A stretch of DNA of 7,004 nt from CAXGTL01 sp964012725 (GTDB lineage: Archaea; Nanobdellota; Nanobdellia; Woesearchaeales; CAXGTL01), in the NCBI GenBank assembly GCA_964012725.1, contig CAXGTL010000031.1, positions 1 to 7,004 of the forward strand, read 5' to 3'. A program made the position numbers and the translations under genes. The notes under the pieces were generated by a model. It ran no database searches, had not been told where the DNA came from, and was given only the letters and a program-made list of their open reading frames with translations. Below are positions 4,858-7,004 of this stretch, piece by piece. The stretch's first letter is position 1. Each line of letters starts with the position of its first letter.

Positions 4858-5820
4858 ATGTATAATATGGAACAAGAACCATTAAAAGAGGATGAACAAA
4901 TAGAAATATTAAGATCATTTACTAGTAGTCATTCAAAGAAAGTCGAAAAACAAATTGAAAAATCTAAAAAAGAAATTCAAGAGCTAAATGATTCATTTAA
5001 TAACATAAAAAAAGTAACAAATGGATATAAATACCTTCTACAAAACTTTAGAAGAACTGGAAAATTGGATTTTATTAACAAAATTATATCTTTAATAGAG
5101 GATCACCCATATAATTTTATAATTCTTGATGAATATATACAAGGTATAACAGCAATTAGAGTAATTCTTGACCAAGAAATAAAACAAAATGATAGACTAA
5201 GATTATTAATAGTATTAGATACTAAAATCAATAAAGGTTTCTTAAATAAGATTGGATCATTACACAAGTTATCTGAAAAAATCAAATCAAGACTTAAAGA
5301 AGTTCTAGCAGAATTTAAGAAACAAGAAGAACAAATAAAAAATAGTATTAGAACCAAAACAAATTATGCCAAAGCACAGCAATATGCTGGAGACCTAGAG
5401 GATATACAAGAGAGGACTTATGAAATTATAGAAAATATCAAAGAAACAGAATCAAAAAATGTTGAATTATTATCTACAGATTCAAATGTAATTGCGCAAT
5501 ATGATAAAAGATTGTTATCAGCAGTAATGTTTATGAAAGATTCTGTATCAATACAAAAAGACATAATTAATGATATTAGACGAAACGAAAAAAGACTTTC
5601 TAAAACAACAGAACATGATGATAAAGATATAATCAAAGGAGAGATAGTTAAGTTACTAGGACAGCTAAAAGAAGAAGTCATAAAGCAATTAACATACATA
5701 AATCTTTATGAAACAAAACAAAAACAAAAAGAGGAACTACTTAATCAAATTAGGATTGCATTACAAGAAATAAATATTTTTGTTAATTCTTCAAAATTAA
5801 TCTTGAAAGAAGCCGCTTGA
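4858..5820 (+). CDS. Soluble coiled-coil protein of unknown function
   Basis: This is a 320-residue, almost wholly alpha-helical protein rich in Lys, Glu, Ile and Gln and with no cysteine. Heptad-like hydrophobic spacing suggests coiled coils at about 25-55, 135-165, 175-205 and 230-310. A more globular helical part (about 56-130) contains YKYLLQNF (57-64) and HPYNFIILDEYI (83-94). No signal peptide, membrane span, Walker motif or catalytic signature is visible. A scaffold or structural role in the cytoplasm is a general inference; I do not recognise the family. The first ATG is reported, but the ATG at 4867 (residue 4, MEQEPL) fits the TATA box better. The 3' end overlaps the convergent minus-strand gene by 24 bp. 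It has its own promoter and no sign of sharing an operon with dph2. Confidence 0.82.
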   Translation: MYNMEQEPLKEDEQIEILRSFTSSHSKKVEKQIEKSKKEIQELNDSFNNIKKVTNGYKYLLQNFRRTGKLDFINKIISLIEDHPYNFIILDEYIQGITAIRVILDQEIKQNDRLRLLIVLDTKINKGFLNKIGSLHKLSEKIKSRLKEVLAEFKKQEEQIKNSIRTKTNYAKAQQYAGDLEDIQERTYEIIENIKETESKNVELLSTDSNVIAQYDKRLLSAVMFMKDSVSIQKDIINDIRRNEKRLSKTTEHDDKDIIKGEIVKLLGQLKEEVIKQLTYINLYETKQKQKEELLNQIRIALQEINIFVNSSKLILKEAA

Positions 5821-6381
5821 TAAGCTAATTATATTTTGCAATTCTTCAGCAGGAATAAATAAATCACTATTGTTGTTAAGCTGTGAAGAAACAGAAGTTA
5901 TTACCTTTTTAGTTAAACCAGGATTTGCAGCCAAAGATTTTTTATAAAATCCAGTAAACCATTCTAAGAATTGTAATCTTTGAGAGTCTCTATAAATAAT
6001 ATCTAAAGGATCAGCACCTGTAACATAGTCAACCCATTGGTTGCCTTTTCTAATAGCACTTGAAAAATTTTCTAATTTCTCTAAACAAGTTGTAACAAAG
6101 CCTACAAGTGAAACATGGAAATCTATATCATCTAAAACAGAAAAAGAACTAGCATTGGATAATAAATCTAAATAATTTGAAACCAATAAATTAGTTTCTT
6201 GAGCAATTAATTGTTTGCACCAATCAAAGGCAGGATCATCATAAGGACAGATATTTGATCTATAGACAGAAGCTATACATTCTCTATACCTTGATTCTCT
6301 ATAATCAGTCAAAGGATGAAGTCTCTTAACTGCACTATCGATTGATCTTTCTCCATTAGATAATAAAACTAAATCTCCCAT
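5797..6381 (-). CDS. Unrecognised 194-residue helical protein
   Basis: I do not recognise this family. The protein is predicted mostly helical and soluble, without signal peptide or clear membrane span. Features are an N-terminal stretch with ERSIDSAVKRLHPLTDYRES (11-30), cysteines C35, C45, C55 and C99 (the C45-x9-C55 pair in a PYDDPAFDW context is the most metal-site-like), an aromatic-rich segment FLEWFTGFYKK (138-148) and an acidic C-terminal helix PAEELQNII (177-185). Codon use resembles the neighbours. The start is well supported: a GGGGG Shine-Dalgarno-like run 7 nt upstream and a TATA box further out, with short leader. It is the only minus-strand gene, convergent with the coiled-coil gene (24-bp overlap of 3' ends) and divergent from the U32 gene. 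Function is unknown. Confidence 0.82.
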   Translation of the reverse strand: MGDLVLLSNGERSIDSAVKRLHPLTDYRESRYRECIASVYRSNICPYDDPAFDWCKQLIAQETNLLVSNYLDLLSNASSFSVLDDIDFHVSLVGFVTTCLEKLENFSSAIRKGNQWVDYVTGADPLDIIYRDSQRLQFLEWFTGFYKKSLAANPGLTKKVITSVSSQLNNNSDLFIPAEELQNIISLSSGFFQD

Positions 6382-6388
6382 AATTATT

Positions 6389-6393
6389 CCCCC
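6389..6393 (-). promoter_or_regulatory. Shine-Dalgarno-like motif for the minus-strand gene
   Basis: On the minus strand GGGGG (followed by AA) lies 7 nt before the ATG at 6381. It can pair with the CCTCC core of the anti-Shine-Dalgarno sequence if one G-U wobble is allowed, so it is atypical but well placed. Confidence 0.5.
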
Positions 6394-6420
6394 TTAATGA
6401 TATTAGGTATAATTTATCCA

Positions 6421-6428
6421 TTTATAAA
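6421..6428 (-). promoter_or_regulatory. TATA box of the minus-strand gene
   Basis: TTTATAAA is a perfect palindrome. Read on the minus strand it predicts initiation near 6398, giving a leader of about 17 nt that includes the GGGGG motif. It shares the 130-bp divergent region (6382-6511) with the U32 promoter, and the two TATA boxes are 61 bp apart. Confidence 0.5.
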
Positions 6429-6481
6429 GGTTTCTCTTTTTCACTACTGAAGAGATAAGAAAATTAACTAATGTAATTAAC

Positions 6482-6489
6482 TTTATAAA
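6482..6489 (+). promoter_or_regulatory. TATA box of the U32 peptidase-family gene
   Basis: TTTATAAA is centred about 26.5 nt before the ATG at 6512, and no Shine-Dalgarno motif lies between them. A leaderless transcript is the simplest reading. It is the same eight bases and spacing as at dph2. Confidence 0.65.
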
Positions 6490-6511
6490 TTCACACAACA
6501 TCCCACTAAAC

Positions 6512-7004
6512 ATGAAACCACAACTACTAGCACCAGCTGGATCATGGGAAGCTTTGCAAGCAGCTATCCAATCAGGAGCAAACGCTGTTTACTTTGGAAT
6601 AAAAGCTCTGAACATGAGAGTTAATGCAAAGAACTTTGAAGAGACTGAGTTAAAGAAAGTTGTTTCTCAATGTCATGTAAATAAAATAAAAGCTTACCTT
6701 ACACTTAATACAATTGTTTATGAAAATGAATTAGAAACATTAAGAAGAATATTGGAAAAAGCTAAATCTGCTGAAGTTGATGCTGTTATTTGTTGGGATC
6801 ATTCTGTAATAAAACTTTGCAAAGAAATTGGTTTAAATGTTCATCTAAGTACACAATCTTCAGTTAGTAATTCTGAAAGTGCTTTGTTTTATCATAATTT
6901 AGGTGTAAATAGGATTATATTAGCAAGAGAATGTTCTTTGGAACAAATAAAAGAAATAAGTAAGAAAATTAAAACAAATAATAATAATAATAATAATAAT
7001 AATA
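6512..7004 (+). CDS. Peptidase U32-family protein, N-terminal part (runs off the window)
   Basis: The open frame gives 164 codons with no stop before the window edge. The N-terminus QLLAPAGSWEAL (4-15) and SGANAVYFGIKALNMR (21-36) is the hallmark of the U32 family, followed by YLTLNT (65-70), HLSTQSSVSNSES (116-128) and GVNRIILARECSLEQIKEI (136-154). Family members include RlhA, TrhP and UbiU/UbiV, which act with iron-sulfur clusters or prephenate-linked chemistry in RNA or quinone hydroxylation. Whether archaeal members are proteases or RNA-modifying enzymes is not settled by this sequence. The cysteine signature of the family lies beyond the window. The last nine codons are AAT, giving a poly-Asn run just where a conserved strand is normally expected, so the extreme end may be a repeat or assembly artefact. 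The TATA box at 6482 supports the start. Confidence 0.9.
   Translation, partial: MKPQLLAPAGSWEALQAAIQSGANAVYFGIKALNMRVNAKNFEETELKKVVSQCHVNKIKAYLTLNTIVYENELETLRRILEKAKSAEVDAVICWDHSVIKLCKEIGLNVHLSTQSSVSNSESALFYHNLGVNRIILARECSLEQIKEISKKIKTNNNNNNNNN
6977..7004 (+). repeat. AAT triplet repeat at the right window edge
   Basis: Nine AAT units plus one base run to the last position, in frame with the U32 gene as poly-Asn. The left edge also begins with a short TAA triplet run (1-10). A low-complexity tract at both ends suggests the sequence stops where assembly could not pass simple repeats. Confidence 0.85.

Noticed and set aside
5103..5699. Two minus-strand open frames opposite the coiled-coil gene
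   Set aside because: Low-complexity Leu/Ser/Ile translations with no start signals, explained by the reverse complement of Lys/Glu-rich helices.
1..7004. Window ends overlapping to form a small circular replicon
   Set aside because: The suffix-prefix match is only about 8 nt of TAA triplets, which is trivial in low-complexity sequence, and no replication gene is present.

Overview
The window suggests a low-GC archaeon, most likely a DPANN lineage such as Woesearchaeota or Pacearchaeota. Two genes belong to diphthamide biosynthesis (a Dph6-type ATP-dependent amidase domain and a shortened Dph2), a pathway confined to archaea and eukaryotes. Most genes have a TTTATAAA-like TATA box whose centre lies about 25-30 nt before the ATG, the archaeal leaderless arrangement. 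Genes that would have a leader, or that sit inside an operon, carry Shine-Dalgarno motifs instead. The exact phylum is inferred from gene style, not from a marker gene.

Layout, left to right. Positions 1-115 are very AT-rich and hold only a candidate TATA box. A small, very basic 60-residue protein follows (116-298, uncertain). Next comes a translationally coupled pair (410-1197): a DNA polymerase beta-fold nucleotidyltransferase and a 76-residue helical partner overlapping it as ATGA. This pair lies between two copies of a 24-bp direct repeat (303-326 and 1202-1225). The right copy is the promoter of the next gene; the left copy seems to keep a decayed duplicate of that promoter and of the first codons.

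Positions 1237-2742 encode a 501-residue fusion of two PP-loop ATP pyrophosphatase domains: an asparagine-synthetase-like domain without glutaminase, then a complete diphthine-ammonia ligase (Dph6). A 396-residue protein that I do not recognise follows (2801-3991), then a 223-residue Dph2 that lacks the usual first domain and its Fe-S cysteine (4024-4695). Just after the Dph2 stop is a 125-nt element (4699-4823), GC-rich in its first arm, with perfect 17-bp inverted ends and two internal hairpins. It is either an undescribed structured RNA or a MITE-like mobile element, and is the most striking unexplained signal here.

The right part holds a soluble coiled-coil protein (4858-5820), an unrecognised 194-residue protein on the minus strand whose 3' end overlaps it by 24 bp (5797-6381), a 130-bp divergent promoter region, and the start of a peptidase U32-family gene (6512 to the window end). 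That gene runs into an AAT triplet repeat at the edge.

Functionally, Dph2 and the Dph6 domain would act at the first and last steps of converting the elongation factor 2 histidine to diphthamide; Dph5 is not in the window. The unknown 396-residue gene between them is a contextual candidate for a related role, but nothing in its sequence proves that.
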